64,000 nucleotides of DNA from Ktedonospora formicarum (GCF_016587355.1 NZ_BNJF01000001.1:4183721-4247720), one strand, 5' to 3'; shown: positions 16,928-26,229, counted from the first letter of the stretch. The notes: a model not told the origin generated them from the sequence alone. A program made the numbers and translations.

Positions 16928-19226
16928 TGAACGTTACTCCCATAATCTGCGCTAGTAACGGTAAAACACTCTCTGCCCGTTGCTGGTTCAGTGGACGCTG
17001 CTCCTGTAGGGAGGTCGTGCCCGATGTACCAGGCTCGGATGTGTGTGTGAGATGCTTGACCTTTTCTCCCATTGAGCGCCGCTCGGGAGGTTGGAATTCG
17101 CTAAAGGCGCGGCGTAAAATGGGCAGCAATTGCTCAAAGGTGTCAACCGAAAGCTCGCTGAGCCAACTATTGAGGGCGGACCAGAGATTATCAATATGCA
17201 GGACAAGGAAGCCGCTTCCAGTGAGCACGCCTTCGATCCAGCTTGCGGCCTGTGTGGCTGGCACCGCTGGCGCTAGGTTCAGACCCGTCTGACGCTGAAG
17301 CTCCTCGCTGTCGATGGCGCGCTGCTCAAGCAGCAGGCGGCAGCAGCGGCCCCGGATGAGACCGTGGATGTCTTCACGCTCCACCAGGAGGCGTAGCAGC
17401 CTTTGCCAGGCGACCTTGTGCTCATCTTGATTGAGCAGATTCAGTGCTTCATTGGTATGGTTGATACTCTGAATCATTCCACGTGCTGCGTCTTCGTCAA
17501 GCGCGGCGCATGCGCCGGGTAGGCCAACTAGCACACGCTCGAAGAGTCCATTGAGAATGGGCATCACCTGATCCGCTCGTGTTCCACGCACATCACCATA
17601 GCGGGCAACCTGCGCCAGGGGAGGCATGGCATCCATCAGGTGGCGCACATCGGCTGAGACGGCGGCGCGCTGTTGAATGACTGTGAGCAGGTGATCGGTT
17701 GCTTCTGGGAGCATCGCGAGAATAACCTTGTCGAGAAGGTTCGTGAGCGCTGGAAGCTCTTGCTGTTGTTCTGCCTCCCGTTTGACGAAGGCTGTCGTCG
17801 CTTCAAGGACAGTATTGCCCCAGATGTTGGCTTCGATCAGGTCGACCGCGAACTCAACTTTCCAGAGAAGTTGCCAGTGTTCCCAGAAGGTGCCTTGCTT
17901 CTGGGAACCGGTGTGTATGGTCTTGCCCCAGGGAATATTGAGCAGGTTGAGGCGGTGCAGCAACTGACTGCGTCCGCGCGCCTGATCTTTGCGCAGGTCC
18001 AGTTCGAGCTTTGTCGTCTCAACCGATGGTGTGAGGCGCAGCTGGCGTTGCAGGTTCTCCAGGTCACGCTGGAGTGGCACGGCTGGCGTCTCCTTGGGAA
18101 CACGGCCCAGACGCTCGCCTATCTCCAGCTTCTCGCGGATCAACTGCATCGGTTCGTCGTTACCATGACAGAGAACTGTCTTAATGGCTTCATGGAGTTC
18201 GCTCAGGCCGGGCATGGGCAGATCGCGCAGAGCTGCTAGCGCATAGGCGAGGCGCACGGCTTCGATTACACTGGCCGAGGAGGCATCCATATCTTCCTTG
18301 CGCAAAAGCTGCGCAGCGCGTGTAATCCAGCGCACAACCGCCTGTTTCGGTGTGTTCCACAGGTGCTCGTACCAGCCGGGCGAGGTAATACCCGCTCCAT
18401 AGCCACTGCGATAGGAGAGGCGTGAATTGGTCCAGGGAATCCAGGTTGCCTCTATCTTGACCTTGGGCAGGCCCTTGAGCAAGCGTTGATCCTCTGTAGC
18501 GGGACCCGGTTCGACGAGGACAGGAGCGTGCCATGCTCCGCAGACTACAGCGATGCGCTGGAAGCCCTCTTTCTGAGCTGTGCGGATGCACTGACGCATG
18601 TGAGCCTCACGCAGGATATCCTCTCCTCGCGTCTCGCGTCCCTCACGGAGCGCGGTCATGGCTTCGAGGATACCTACGAAGATGTCGCGGCTATCGACGC
18701 GCTGCTCGATTTGTTGTTCCCACCAGCTTTCATCATCGCTATAGCCAGCGGCTTTTGCCAGCATGCCGAGCGGGTTTTCACGCTCTTCGGTTTCTGGCTC
18801 GGGTGCGAGAGTCGCGTTACGTGCTTCGGGGCCAGGAAGTGTCTCATCACTGGGCTGGTCGAGGGGCTGCTGGGTCTCCTGCACTTCCTTCTCTGCCTCT
18901 TCGCGACGGCGCGCCATCTGGATAGCCTGTGGCAGATCCATAAAGCGAAGCTCAATATTATTATTGAAGCTGTATTGGAGTGCTTGCCACTCGGGTGAGA
19001 AGGTTGTGAAAGGATAATAGACGGCTTGCTTAGGTTGATCTGGCGCGTAGAGGAGCAGGGCGACCGGTGGTTTCATACCCTTGTCTACGCAGAACGGTAG
19101 CACGTCCTGAGCCTCGGGTGGCCCCTCGACCAGCACGATATCTGGCTGGTACGCTCGTAGCGCCTGGCGCAGGCTGCGTGCGCAGCCTGGCCCATGGTGG
19201 CGAATGCCGAAGACTGAGATGCTCAC
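16917..19226 (-). CDS. DUF5682 family protein, possible TraB/EreA-fold hydrolase
   Basis: I place the start at GTG 19226, preceded by GAGGT and one base after the stop of the MoxR gene; earlier in-frame codons overlap that gene. The 769-residue protein opens with VFGIRHHGPG (residues 5-14), then VEGPPE (33-38), MDLP (96-99), REAHM (206-210) and CGAWHAP (229-235). That series of GxRHH, acidic and GxWH motifs is what I recall for DUF5682 and resembles the conserved motifs of the TraB/TIKI/EreA-like putative metallohydrolase superfamily. A low-complexity Glu/Pro insert occupies about 105-155. The remaining ~500 residues are mostly helical and unassigned. It is central to the SWIM-DUF5691-MoxR-DUF5682-VWA operon; the substrate is unknown. 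Confidence 0.82.
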   Translation of the reverse strand: MSISVFGIRHHGPGCARSLRQALRAYQPDIVLVEGPPEAQDVLPFCVDKGMKPPVALLLYAPDQPKQAVYYPFTTFSPEWQALQYSFNNNIELRFMDLPQAIQMARRREEAEKEVQETQQPLDQPSDETLPGPEARNATLAPEPETEERENPLGMLAKAAGYSDDESWWEQQIEQRVDSRDIFVGILEAMTALREGRETRGEDILREAHMRQCIRTAQKEGFQRIAVVCGAWHAPVLVEPGPATEDQRLLKGLPKVKIEATWIPWTNSRLSYRSGYGAGITSPGWYEHLWNTPKQAVVRWITRAAQLLRKEDMDASSASVIEAVRLAYALAALRDLPMPGLSELHEAIKTVLCHGNDEPMQLIREKLEIGERLGRVPKETPAVPLQRDLENLQRQLRLTPSVETTKLELDLRKDQARGRSQLLHRLNLLNIPWGKTIHTGSQKQGTFWEHWQLLWKVEFAVDLIEANIWGNTVLEATTAFVKREAEQQQELPALTNLLDKVILAMLPEATDHLLTVIQQRAAVSADVRHLMDAMPPLAQVARYGDVRGTRADQVMPILNGLFERVLVGLPGACAALDEDAARGMIQSINHTNEALNLLNQDEHKVAWQRLLRLLVEREDIHGLIRGRCCRLLLEQRAIDSEELQRQTGLNLAPAVPATQAASWIEGVLTGSGFLVLHIDNLWSALNSWLSELSVDTFEQLLPILRRAFSEFQPPERRSMGEKVKHLTHTSEPGTSGTTSLQEQRPLNQQRAESVLPLLAQIMGVTFNGN

Positions 19227-19227
19227 T

Positions 19228-20358
19228 TTACAATACCTCGCGGCAAGCTCGATAGAGGTCCTTCCAATCTTCACGATCTTTGACGATGGTTTGCAGGTAT
19301 TCCAGCCAGACCACGCGGTCCTGAACCGGATCTTTGACGATAGCACCTGTCAGACCAGCCGCCAGGTCGGAGGCTGACAGACGACCATCGCCGAAATAGC
19401 CTGCCATAGCCAGGCCATTATTGATGACAGAGATGGCTTCTGCTGTTGAGAGGGTGCCGCTGGGTGCCTTGAGCTTGGTCTTTCCATCCTCGGTGACGCC
19501 GTTGCGTAGCTCGCGGAAGATGGTCACGACGCGGCGGATCTCTTCAAGAGCGGGCTTTTCGCTGGGTAGCTCAAGGGCGCGACCCAGGCTATTGACGCGG
19601 CGCTCGACGATGTCTACCTCTTCGTTCATGCTATCGGGCACAGGCAGGATTACGGTATTGAAGCGGCGCATGAGCGCGCTGGAGAGCTCATTGACGCCCT
19701 TGTCGCGGTTATTGGCTGTGGCGATGACGTTAAAGCCCTTGCTCGCCTGAACCTCTGTATTGAGCTCGGGAACGGGCAGCGTCTTCTCCGAGAGAATGGT
19801 AATCAGTGTATCCTGCACTTCACTGGGGATACGTGTCAATTCTTCAATGCGTGCAATCTTGCCATCCTGCATCGATTGCATCATCGGACTGATGACCAGC
19901 GCGGCAGGTGAGGGGCCTTCAACAAGCAAGCGTGCGTAGTTCCAGCCATAGCGAATGGCGTTCTCGTCGGTGCCTGCTGTACCCTGGATTAGCAACGTGG
20001 AGTCACCAGCCACAGCGGCGGCGAGATGCTCACTGACCCAGGATTTGGCGGTTCCTGGGACACCATAGAGGAGGAGCGCGCGGTCGGTCGCCAGCGTCGA
20101 GATGGCTATCTCCATTAAGCGAGGATTGCCAATATATTTAGGTGAAATCTCAAAACCATTCTCAAGCTTGCCACCCATCAGGTAGACACGCGCAGCCCAG
20201 GGAGAGAGTTTCCAGTTGGGAGGACGCTGGCGGGTGTCGACTTTTGCCAGTTCGGCCAGTTCTTCGGCATATTGCTGCTCAGCGTGTTGACGGATAACGC
20301 TGGTAATCTCAGAGGCTGCGACAGTGCCATTCTTGGAAGGATTTTGTGTGCTCGTCAT
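19228..20358 (-). CDS. MoxR-type AAA+ ATPase
   Basis: The 376-residue protein is a single AAA+ module. Walker A is GVPGTAKS (99-106). A segment around IARIEELTRIPSEVQDTLITIL and sensor-1 region NVIATANNRDKGVNELSSALMRRF are typical of the MoxR/CoxD-like helix-2-insert clade. MoxR ATPases use ATP hydrolysis to remodel partner complexes and are usually encoded with VWA proteins, as here. Stop and start codons are tightly packed: two bases separate it from the DUF5691 gene and one base from the DUF5682 gene. A GGAGA Shine-Dalgarno precedes the ATG at 20358. Confidence 0.92.
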   Translation of the reverse strand: MTSTQNPSKNGTVAASEITSVIRQHAEQQYAEELAELAKVDTRQRPPNWKLSPWAARVYLMGGKLENGFEISPKYIGNPRLMEIAISTLATDRALLLYGVPGTAKSWVSEHLAAAVAGDSTLLIQGTAGTDENAIRYGWNYARLLVEGPSPAALVISPMMQSMQDGKIARIEELTRIPSEVQDTLITILSEKTLPVPELNTEVQASKGFNVIATANNRDKGVNELSSALMRRFNTVILPVPDSMNEEVDIVERRVNSLGRALELPSEKPALEEIRRVVTIFRELRNGVTEDGKTKLKAPSGTLSTAEAISVINNGLAMAGYFGDGRLSASDLAAGLTGAIVKDPVQDRVVWLEYLQTIVKDREDWKDLYRACREVL

Positions 20359-20360
20359 AT

Positions 20361-21950
20361 CTAGTGAATCTCCTCTATAATATTTTTTCGATATTGAAGT
20401 ACTTCAAGGAAGCGATTAATACCAGTTTGAAGCTGTCCATGATTATAGTTTTTGGTATAGTGGCTCTTGTCAGGTAATTCGGGCAATTCCCACCCTTTAA
20501 GAGCGCTCTCGAAGCAGGATGGTGCTAGCGCGTATGCTGAACGTGCCAGACCGTTATGCCAGTAGTCTGATTGCGTATGTGACATGTACGTAGTGCCAAG
20601 TTCTTCGACAAAGTTCGAGGCTGCGTCTCGGACCCATTGGAGGTAGAACAGGCTGAAATCATGGCTCCAGGGTGTGGGAAGTTGATCTAGAAATGTCATG
20701 AGGGCGTAACCATATTTGGTGAGCTTCTCTTTGACAATTTTCTCCAGGGGCTCCTGAGGTAGGACTGAATAGAGATACTTCAGGATATCTTTGCCTGCAG
20801 CAGCGAATTCCGAGTTTTCGTCGTCGGATGGTATCGTATTCCAGTAATCGAGCAGGTCGCTCGCCCAATCGACACGCTCCTGTTGCTGCGCGCATTTTAC
20901 CCAGATGGTGAATAGGCGACTATGCCAGTTTTGATCCTTGACCGCCGAGATGATCTGTGTCGGGGTCAATTTAAAGCGCTCTTCCCAATAGTCAAGTGGA
21001 AGACATTTCAAGACATTGTAATATGTTGTGAGGAGATGGCTCGTATGCTTCAAATCGCGTTTATTGACACGAGTATCGCGTAACCATGAGTCATCTATAT
21101 TCTTGGGTGTGTGAATCGACAAACTATCCTCATGATACTGAACCAGGGTTTCGGCGCGTGTGTACATGCGGCGCATAAAGGCCGAGTCGGGTAGTTCGGT
21201 CAGGAATGAGGCTGCGATCTCACGCACCGCTTCAGCGCGATCATCCAGGGCCTTTTCGAGTAAGGCTTCATCGTCAGCTGAGAGGTTGATGTCTAGCACT
21301 TCCAGGAATTTTGTTTTGCTCTCTGCGCGCTCCTGTTTCCAGACCTTTTCCAGCCATTGGCGTGCCAGAGCGGGATCTGCCTGCCTTTGGTGCGTGAGGG
21401 CGTTAACCCGCTGTGCCAACGTTCCTTCTTGCCAAAGGGTTTCGATCTCTTCAGGAGAGATGGGCTGTATGCCAGAATGCAGGGGCTCTACCCATTTCCA
21501 CTGAGAATTGAAGCTACTTAGCCAGATTCCCCGCTCGCCTATAACCGCGAATGCGGCCTCACGAACGTTTTTATCTCCGGTGGCATAGTCGAGTACCTGT
21601 GGCAGCAAGGGAAAGGGAACATGATAGTGATGCTCACGCATGAGAGCGAAGGCTTCGAGCAGCAATTTAGGCTCTTTTAGAGTCAGAGTGGTTTCCAGGG
21701 TGTGTGTCCGTGGTAATACCCGCCAGTCCTGCGCCTCTGGTGGAGACGCCGTTAGCCGCTCGGATATACTCTGCGCGATTTGGCCTGCTTGTGTGTAGGC
21801 TCCCCAGGCGCCACCGATGAGCAGGAGTCGACGCTCTTTCTCGCTCTCGGGCAACTGGCTGGTCAAATCGTCGATCTGAGTGCCTGTTGTGAATGCTGTG
21901 TCCCCGCTCTGATCTGTGCCAACGATGGCGGCGGTGATAAAACTCTCCAT
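20361..21950 (-). CDS. DUF5691 family protein
   Basis: The 529-residue cytoplasmic protein opens MESFITAAIVGTDQSG and contains LLLIGGAWGAYTQAG, features I recall for DUF5691. The middle is helical and HEAT-like (LLEALALMREHHYHVPFPLLPQ, EKALDDRAEAVREIAASFL), suggesting a scaffold. No catalytic motif is evident. It sits between the SWIM and MoxR genes with gaps of 12 and 2 bases, so it belongs to the same operon. A partner role to the MoxR/VWA pair is inferred from position only. Confidence 0.8.
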   Translation of the reverse strand: MESFITAAIVGTDQSGDTAFTTGTQIDDLTSQLPESEKERRLLLIGGAWGAYTQAGQIAQSISERLTASPPEAQDWRVLPRTHTLETTLTLKEPKLLLEAFALMREHHYHVPFPLLPQVLDYATGDKNVREAAFAVIGERGIWLSSFNSQWKWVEPLHSGIQPISPEEIETLWQEGTLAQRVNALTHQRQADPALARQWLEKVWKQERAESKTKFLEVLDINLSADDEALLEKALDDRAEAVREIAASFLTELPDSAFMRRMYTRAETLVQYHEDSLSIHTPKNIDDSWLRDTRVNKRDLKHTSHLLTTYYNVLKCLPLDYWEERFKLTPTQIISAVKDQNWHSRLFTIWVKCAQQQERVDWASDLLDYWNTIPSDDENSEFAAAGKDILKYLYSVLPQEPLEKIVKEKLTKYGYALMTFLDQLPTPWSHDFSLFYLQWVRDAASNFVEELGTTYMSHTQSDYWHNGLARSAYALAPSCFESALKGWELPELPDKSHYTKNYNHGQLQTGINRFLEVLQYRKNIIEEIH

Positions 21951-21962
21951 CTTCTTCCCTTC

Positions 21963-23267
21963 TTAGAGTTTGTAATAGTGGCCCGCGACCAGTGCCCCAA
22001 TTGGCTGTAGCGTCTCGCTATCCCAGATGGCCGCCAGATCGACTGGCTCGCCCCCTGAGAGAGCTAGCAAGCGCCAGTACTCGCCGTGACTGAGCGGAAG
22101 GGCCTGCCCATCACGGTCATAGAGCGCCCACTGGTTCTGATTGGTCAGAATGGGCGTAACTCCACAGAGCACACCGAGGAAGGTATCCTGCCAGGGATAG
22201 CGTGCCAGGATTGTCGCGGCACTCGCCAAGAAAGCGTCCAGCATGGACGCACCGGGTAAGGAATCCCCCAGTGGTTGGAGCGCGCCCTGCTGTTCCACGA
22301 TAAGTGCACGAAGTTGGGCTGCACCAGGCCAGAAGGCTAGTTCCGCCTCTTGGCGCATCCCGAAGGGATAGACATTAGGAAAGCTTTGCGCGACGCGAGG
22401 AATGAATTGTGTGAGCAGGGCGGCGCGCTGGCTTTGCTCGCCATAGAGCCAGGTGCGCTGGGTCTTCCCTTTGTCAGTCTCTTCTACGGAATTTCCGAGG
22501 AAGAGCCAGGTATCACGCACGTGCTCTCCGCGTTGGATCACTTCATCTTCGGTCAGCGTCCAGCCGATCTGGGCGCGCACATCATCTTGTAGTGGCGGTG
22601 GTAGGGTATCGAGACGGCGGTATGCCTGACTGAGTAGAGCAAGTTGGCCGCTTTGTACGAAGACCTGCTGAGTCCAGTTCGTCGTCGCATGGACGCTCTC
22701 ACCCATGCGCCTGACCCGCGCCGCGATTCCAGGTGCCTGATTATCAACCATCTGTTTCGCCATTTTGTCCCAATATGATGGCGGCTGGGCCTCAATGCTA
22801 CCCAATCCATTGCGCATCAGGTCGCTCAGCCAGAGGTCGAGGCGTTCCAGACCCTGATCTACCATCTGCTGGCGCTTCGCAACAGTTTTTGCGGAGGGCG
22901 CCTTGCTCTCCTTGCTCTTCGCCTCTTTGCGCTGGGTGCTTTCGGCGCGCTTCTCCAGCCAGCTTGACACCCATTCAGGTGGCTCACTGGTAGCGAGTTC
23001 GCCGGGTGTATTGGCTGCGAGCAAGAGTAGTCCCAGGGCGTGTTTGCATGGTAATTTGCGACTGGGACAGCTGCATGACGCGACAAGGGAGGCGACTTCG
23101 ACTTTTACCTGGTAGAGGGCGCTACCCTGGCATTCTCCCCATACGGCATCATCGTTCTGCCCAAGGGTTTTCCAGTGTTTGCGACCGCTGAGTTTCTTAC
23201 CATTTGAGAGCGAGGCTTTATCGGGAGTCATGGCGGTGACTTGTTCAGAGGTAATTTGTATCCCCAC
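21963..23267 (-). CDS. SWIM zinc-finger protein, first gene of the MoxR operon
   Basis: The SWIM motif is clear: C65-S-C67, six residues, C74-K-H76 (CxCx6CxH), a zinc-binding module associated with DNA or protein binding. Downstream, residues about 105-434 are helical with an Arg/Lys-rich linker (EKRAESTQRKEAKSKESK) and no recognisable enzyme motif. The GTG at 23267 follows GGGGAG by eight bases. SWIM proteins next to DUF5691, MoxR, DUF5682 and VWA genes suggest this zinc protein provides recognition for the complex. Its promoter lies in the 301-base spacer shared with the divergent stress-type gene. Confidence 0.85.
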   Translation of the reverse strand: MGIQITSEQVTAMTPDKASLSNGKKLSGRKHWKTLGQNDDAVWGECQGSALYQVKVEVASLVASCSCPSRKLPCKHALGLLLLAANTPGELATSEPPEWVSSWLEKRAESTQRKEAKSKESKAPSAKTVAKRQQMVDQGLERLDLWLSDLMRNGLGSIEAQPPSYWDKMAKQMVDNQAPGIAARVRRMGESVHATTNWTQQVFVQSGQLALLSQAYRRLDTLPPPLQDDVRAQIGWTLTEDEVIQRGEHVRDTWLFLGNSVEETDKGKTQRTWLYGEQSQRAALLTQFIPRVAQSFPNVYPFGMRQEAELAFWPGAAQLRALIVEQQGALQPLGDSLPGASMLDAFLASAATILARYPWQDTFLGVLCGVTPILTNQNQWALYDRDGQALPLSHGEYWRLLALSGGEPVDLAAIWDSETLQPIGALVAGHYYKL

Positions 23268-23568
23268 TAGTGATGCTCCCCAATCTATAGGTTTTGTAAT
23301 ATTGGTCTACGTATATATTCTTGCGAAGTATAGCGAATGTGGAAACACTGATCTATGACCATATTACTTGACAAGGTGCTTCTTGTGTTTTGGTAATCAT
23401 TAATAATCACCAAAAAGGGCTATAATGGGAGGCTTCTATGCCATGAGGCTGAAACTTAGGGCTCGCGTAAGACGTGGCACTGATGTATTCACGCGACAGG
23501 TATATGTATCTTGATATTGGAGCTTCTATCATATGAGAGGGGCTGAGTGATTGGAGGTAGGATATATT
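23268..23568. other. Divergent intergenic region, SWIM operon and hydrophilic-protein gene
   Basis: This AT-rich spacer contains the promoters of two divergent units. A TTGACA at about 23368 is visible on the plus strand, but I cannot pair it confidently with a -10 element. No CIRCE-type inverted repeat or other heat-shock operator is recognisable. GGAGG at 23553-23557 is the Shine-Dalgarno for the ATG at 23569. Confidence 0.35.
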
Positions 23569-24021
23569 ATGGATAAGCAGCATGACACTTTGAAAGAGAA
23601 TAGCCAGGAAACGATTGATCAAGCTGCCAGAGCGGTGGGAACCACTCGCGAGAAGGCGAAGCAGATGCTCACACCGCAAGAGCAATATAAGCTAAGTCGG
23701 AAGCAGGCACAAAGTAGTCACTCAGATAAGCAGACCGGCTTTTACAACGAGGCCAGTGATGATATGCCGGTTCGTCAGGATGGTTATCAGGAGACGGAGG
23801 GAAGTGGCTATGGCGAGAGCAACAATCAAATAGGACAACCCGCCCAGGATAATCCGGCTCAGCAGGGGTATGATCCCAGGCGCAGTGGTCCCCATACCTC
23901 GAAGCGGCGGCCTGGAACTAAGGTGCCCTCGCCAGGGCGCGAGACGGGTACCGCCTGGGCCGAAAATGAGCAGATGGGATATACAATGGATACATCCGAT
24001 CATAGCAATCCCGCGAATTAG
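23569..24021 (+). CDS. Small hydrophilic, disordered protein of unknown function
   Basis: The ATG at 23569 follows GGAGG by about ten bases; a TTG at 23551 would place the start before the Shine-Dalgarno. The 150-residue product is strongly hydrophilic and rich in Gln, Gly, Ser, Asn and Pro. It has one helical segment (NSQETIDQAARAVGTTREKAKQM), no hydrophobic core, no cysteine and no membrane segment. Such composition is seen in desiccation- or stress-related disordered proteins, but I recognise no family. The Hsp20 gene lies 64 bases downstream on the same strand, which supports a stress-related role by context. Confidence 0.6.
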   Translation: MDKQHDTLKENSQETIDQAARAVGTTREKAKQMLTPQEQYKLSRKQAQSSHSDKQTGFYNEASDDMPVRQDGYQETEGSGYGESNNQIGQPAQDNPAQQGYDPRRSGPHTSKRRPGTKVPSPGRETGTAWAENEQMGYTMDTSDHSNPAN

Positions 24022-24084
24022 CGTGAGTGAGCTGTACGCATGGTCGCGTTTCGCAGAATGTGTTAGTACGAGGAGGTATGACCT

Positions 24085-24480
24085 ATGCCCGAGCAGGCGA
24101 AGATTCAGCATATACCGGTCAAAGTCTACCGTACATCTGGTCGTTTGATGGTAGCTGCCCCTATGCCTGGTCTGCAACCGGAGGATATTGGTATAGAGGT
24201 GACTGCTGACAATCGTTTGATTCTGCAAGGTGAGATTCGCGGTCTGCTGAAGGACATTAAGGAGCTAGTTACTGATGAGTGGAGTGTTGGCGGGTATCAG
24301 CGTGAAATGACATTACCTGCCATGGTAGACGCGGAACAGGCCAATGTCACCTATGGAAATGGTGTGATTGTCGTTACCTTCTTGATTAGTGCGAAGACGA
24401 TTCCCGCGCGTTTAACCGTGCCACGCGTTGCTCCTGACCATGGAGTGCGTGTTGGTAATGTTGGGCATAGAGCGGTGTAG
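24085..24480 (+). CDS. Hsp20/alpha-crystallin small heat-shock protein
   Basis: The 131-residue protein is an ATP-independent chaperone that holds unfolding proteins. The alpha-crystallin domain runs from about residue 12 to 108: VKVYRTSGRLMVAAPMPGLQPEDIGIEV, the loop with LQGEIRG, REMTLPAMVD and the typical GNGVIVVTF near 90-98. The C-terminal tail contains ISAKTIPARLTV rather than a clean IXI motif. A strong Shine-Dalgarno (GAGGAGG) precedes the ATG. It probably shares a transcript with the preceding hydrophilic-protein gene; a hairpin terminator follows. Confidence 0.85.
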   Translation: MPEQAKIQHIPVKVYRTSGRLMVAAPMPGLQPEDIGIEVTADNRLILQGEIRGLLKDIKELVTDEWSVGGYQREMTLPAMVDAEQANVTYGNGVIVVTFLISAKTIPARLTVPRVAPDHGVRVGNVGHRAV

Positions 24481-24511
24481 CTATTAAATAAGAGGTGAAC
24501 AGGCTCAGTGA

Positions 24512-24553
24512 GCTGTATATCCATAGCGGCAATGGTTGCTACGGATATACAGC
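24512..24553 (+). terminator. Intrinsic terminator after hsp20
   Basis: GCTGTATATCC (from 24512) pairs with GGATATACAGC (to 24553), extended by TAGC/GCTA past one A-C mismatch around a ten-base loop, and followed by TTCTTATTTG. Confidence 0.75.
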
Positions 24554-25060
24554 TTCTTATTTGCAGGATATTAGTGTTCAGATTGATAAAGATAAGAATG
24601 TATCTGGTTGGTTATAGATAAATTTTGCTATGCCAAAAAAGCCCAGAAAGGGCGTCTTCCTTTTGAGAATTGATTCAAAAGAGGAACTGTGCATCAGAAA
24701 CGGTTGTAAACCTTGGCAGATGACTCGTGTTTCACCAGAATAACGTATAATGCGAAGAACTGGAGGCGCAAGACGGAAGTGGCTTGGGGAGGGGGATGAT
24801 AGTGAAGTTTGCCATTGCATGGTCACGGTACTTGCAAATTCGGGTTTACTTCGATATGATTTGACATATACCGATGAGGACCGTTTTTAAGTGTTAAAAA
24901 GGTCACTCTCAGAATGTGAGATACATTCTTCTTTTCTGGCACTTATTGAAGTAGATTTATGTAATGGGTCGTGATTGCGCTGACCACTTTTCTCCCCGTT
25001 GGCGTGGTTATGTGAAACATTGTACTGGGGGAAAGGATTTTTAGAAGGAGTTCTTAAAAC
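24554..25060. other. Intergenic region upstream of zinc-ribbon gene
   Basis: This AT-rich stretch shows no credible gene; a minus-strand frame at 24578-24826 lacks a Shine-Dalgarno. A TTGACA occurs near 24862, about 200 bases before the next gene, without a convincing -10 partner. GAAGGAG immediately upstream of 25061 is the ribosome-binding site. Confidence 0.3.
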
Positions 25061-26125
25061 ATGCATTGTGGCAATTGTGGAGCCAAGTTACCGCAAGGCG
25101 CTCAGTCGTGCCCATTCTGTGGTGCGGCGGCTTCATATAATAACGCAGGGGGGATTGCACCTACTCAGATGGCCCCGTCTTCGTATCCTCAAAACCAGGG
25201 CACCCCTTCATATACACCGAACGCGGGTGGTCAGCAGGTAGATCCAACTGTACTGGCTCAGCCTCAAACCTATCCTAACGCAGGTGGGCAGCCCGGCGGC
25301 TATTATAACCAGGGTTCGTCAAGTCCTAACAATGTGCCGTCCACACCGTATTACGGTTCGCAGCCAGGGATTTCGGGCGCGAATTACGATCAGCCTCCGA
25401 TGACACCGAATGCGTCAGGTGCGAATTACAATCCTTATGCGGGGAATAGTGCGCCCCCACCACCGCCAACTCCACAGCCTTACATGCCTGGTCCAGGCCC
25501 GTCTTATCCGATGCCTCCCCAGCCTCCGCGTAAAAAGAGTAATGTGGGCCTCATTATTGGTATCATTGCCGGTGTGCTGGTTCTGGCCTGTATTGGAGCG
25601 TCGTTTGCGGCATATCAGGGTATGAAGAATGTAGCCGATAATGTTGAAAAGACGGTGACCACAACTGTAAGCACACCAACCTCAACTTCGGATTCAACGC
25701 CAGAAGCGACACCAACTACCAGTGACACATCGCAAAGCCCATCGGGTGTGCCTGTTAATCCTGAGGCGGCGAAAATCATTACCAATGCGCTGACCACAAG
25801 CGGAATTGATTCGGATTATAAGCCAACAAATCCGACAACGAGCTTTACGTCTGGCTCAACTGTGTATGTGACCTATAACTTACACCTGTCGGGGACCGGC
25901 CTCAACTTTGACAAGGGTGATAAGGGCTATGTGTACGCAATTTTCTACTTAGATAAGTCACCCATCGCGAAAGGCGATTTGCCCATTGATCGCGATTCGG
26001 ATAGAGCGTACTTTAGCTATAAATATAGCGAGGCAGGTCAGGGACAGGCTGAGATCTACTGGTGTTTGGAGTCTACCTGTAGTGACCGTCAGCTCGCGCA
26101 GGTTGTGGCCTTTACTGTTAGCTAA
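25061..26125 (+). CDS. Zinc-ribbon, Pro-rich, single-pass membrane protein
   Basis: The 354-residue protein begins with a zinc ribbon of two CxxC knuckles (C3-GNC6 and C17-PFC20). A long Pro/Gly/Asn/Gln-rich, probably disordered segment follows (about 25-160). One transmembrane helix (about 164-188, VGLIIGIIAGVLVLACIGASF), a Thr/Ser-rich stalk and a ~120-residue extracytoplasmic C-terminal domain complete it. That domain contains a Cys pair (WCLESTCSD) that could form a disulfide. The layout, a cytoplasmic ribbon with an outside domain, recurs in this kind of genome, but the function is unknown. GAAGGAG precedes the ATG. It is a single-gene unit with its own terminator. Confidence 0.8.
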   Translation: MHCGNCGAKLPQGAQSCPFCGAAASYNNAGGIAPTQMAPSSYPQNQGTPSYTPNAGGQQVDPTVLAQPQTYPNAGGQPGGYYNQGSSSPNNVPSTPYYGSQPGISGANYDQPPMTPNASGANYNPYAGNSAPPPPPTPQPYMPGPGPSYPMPPQPPRKKSNVGLIIGIIAGVLVLACIGASFAAYQGMKNVADNVEKTVTTTVSTPTSTSDSTPEATPTTSDTSQSPSGVPVNPEAAKIITNALTTSGIDSDYKPTNPTTSFTSGSTVYVTYNLHLSGTGLNFDKGDKGYVYAIFYLDKSPIAKGDLPIDRDSDRAYFSYKYSEAGQGQAEIYWCLESTCSDRQLAQVVAFTVS

Positions 26126-26156
26126 GACTGTTCTTTTATACTGAGATTATATGCTG

Positions 26157-26199
26157 TGCTCCCATGGCTAAACAACTGGTCGGCCATGGGAGCATTTTT
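26157..26199 (+). terminator. Intrinsic terminator after the zinc-ribbon gene
   Basis: TGCTCCCATGGC (26157-26168) pairs with GCCATGGGAGCA (26183-26194), a 12-bp perfect stem with a 14-base loop, followed directly by TTTTTATTTG. Confidence 0.85.
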
Positions 26200-26229
26200 A
26201 TTTGTCAGAGGTGCGGGCTCCTTTTATTC

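Noticed and set aside
17673..18239. 188-codon ORF antisense to DUF5682
   Set aside because: Shadow of the GC-rich operon gene; no ribosome site.
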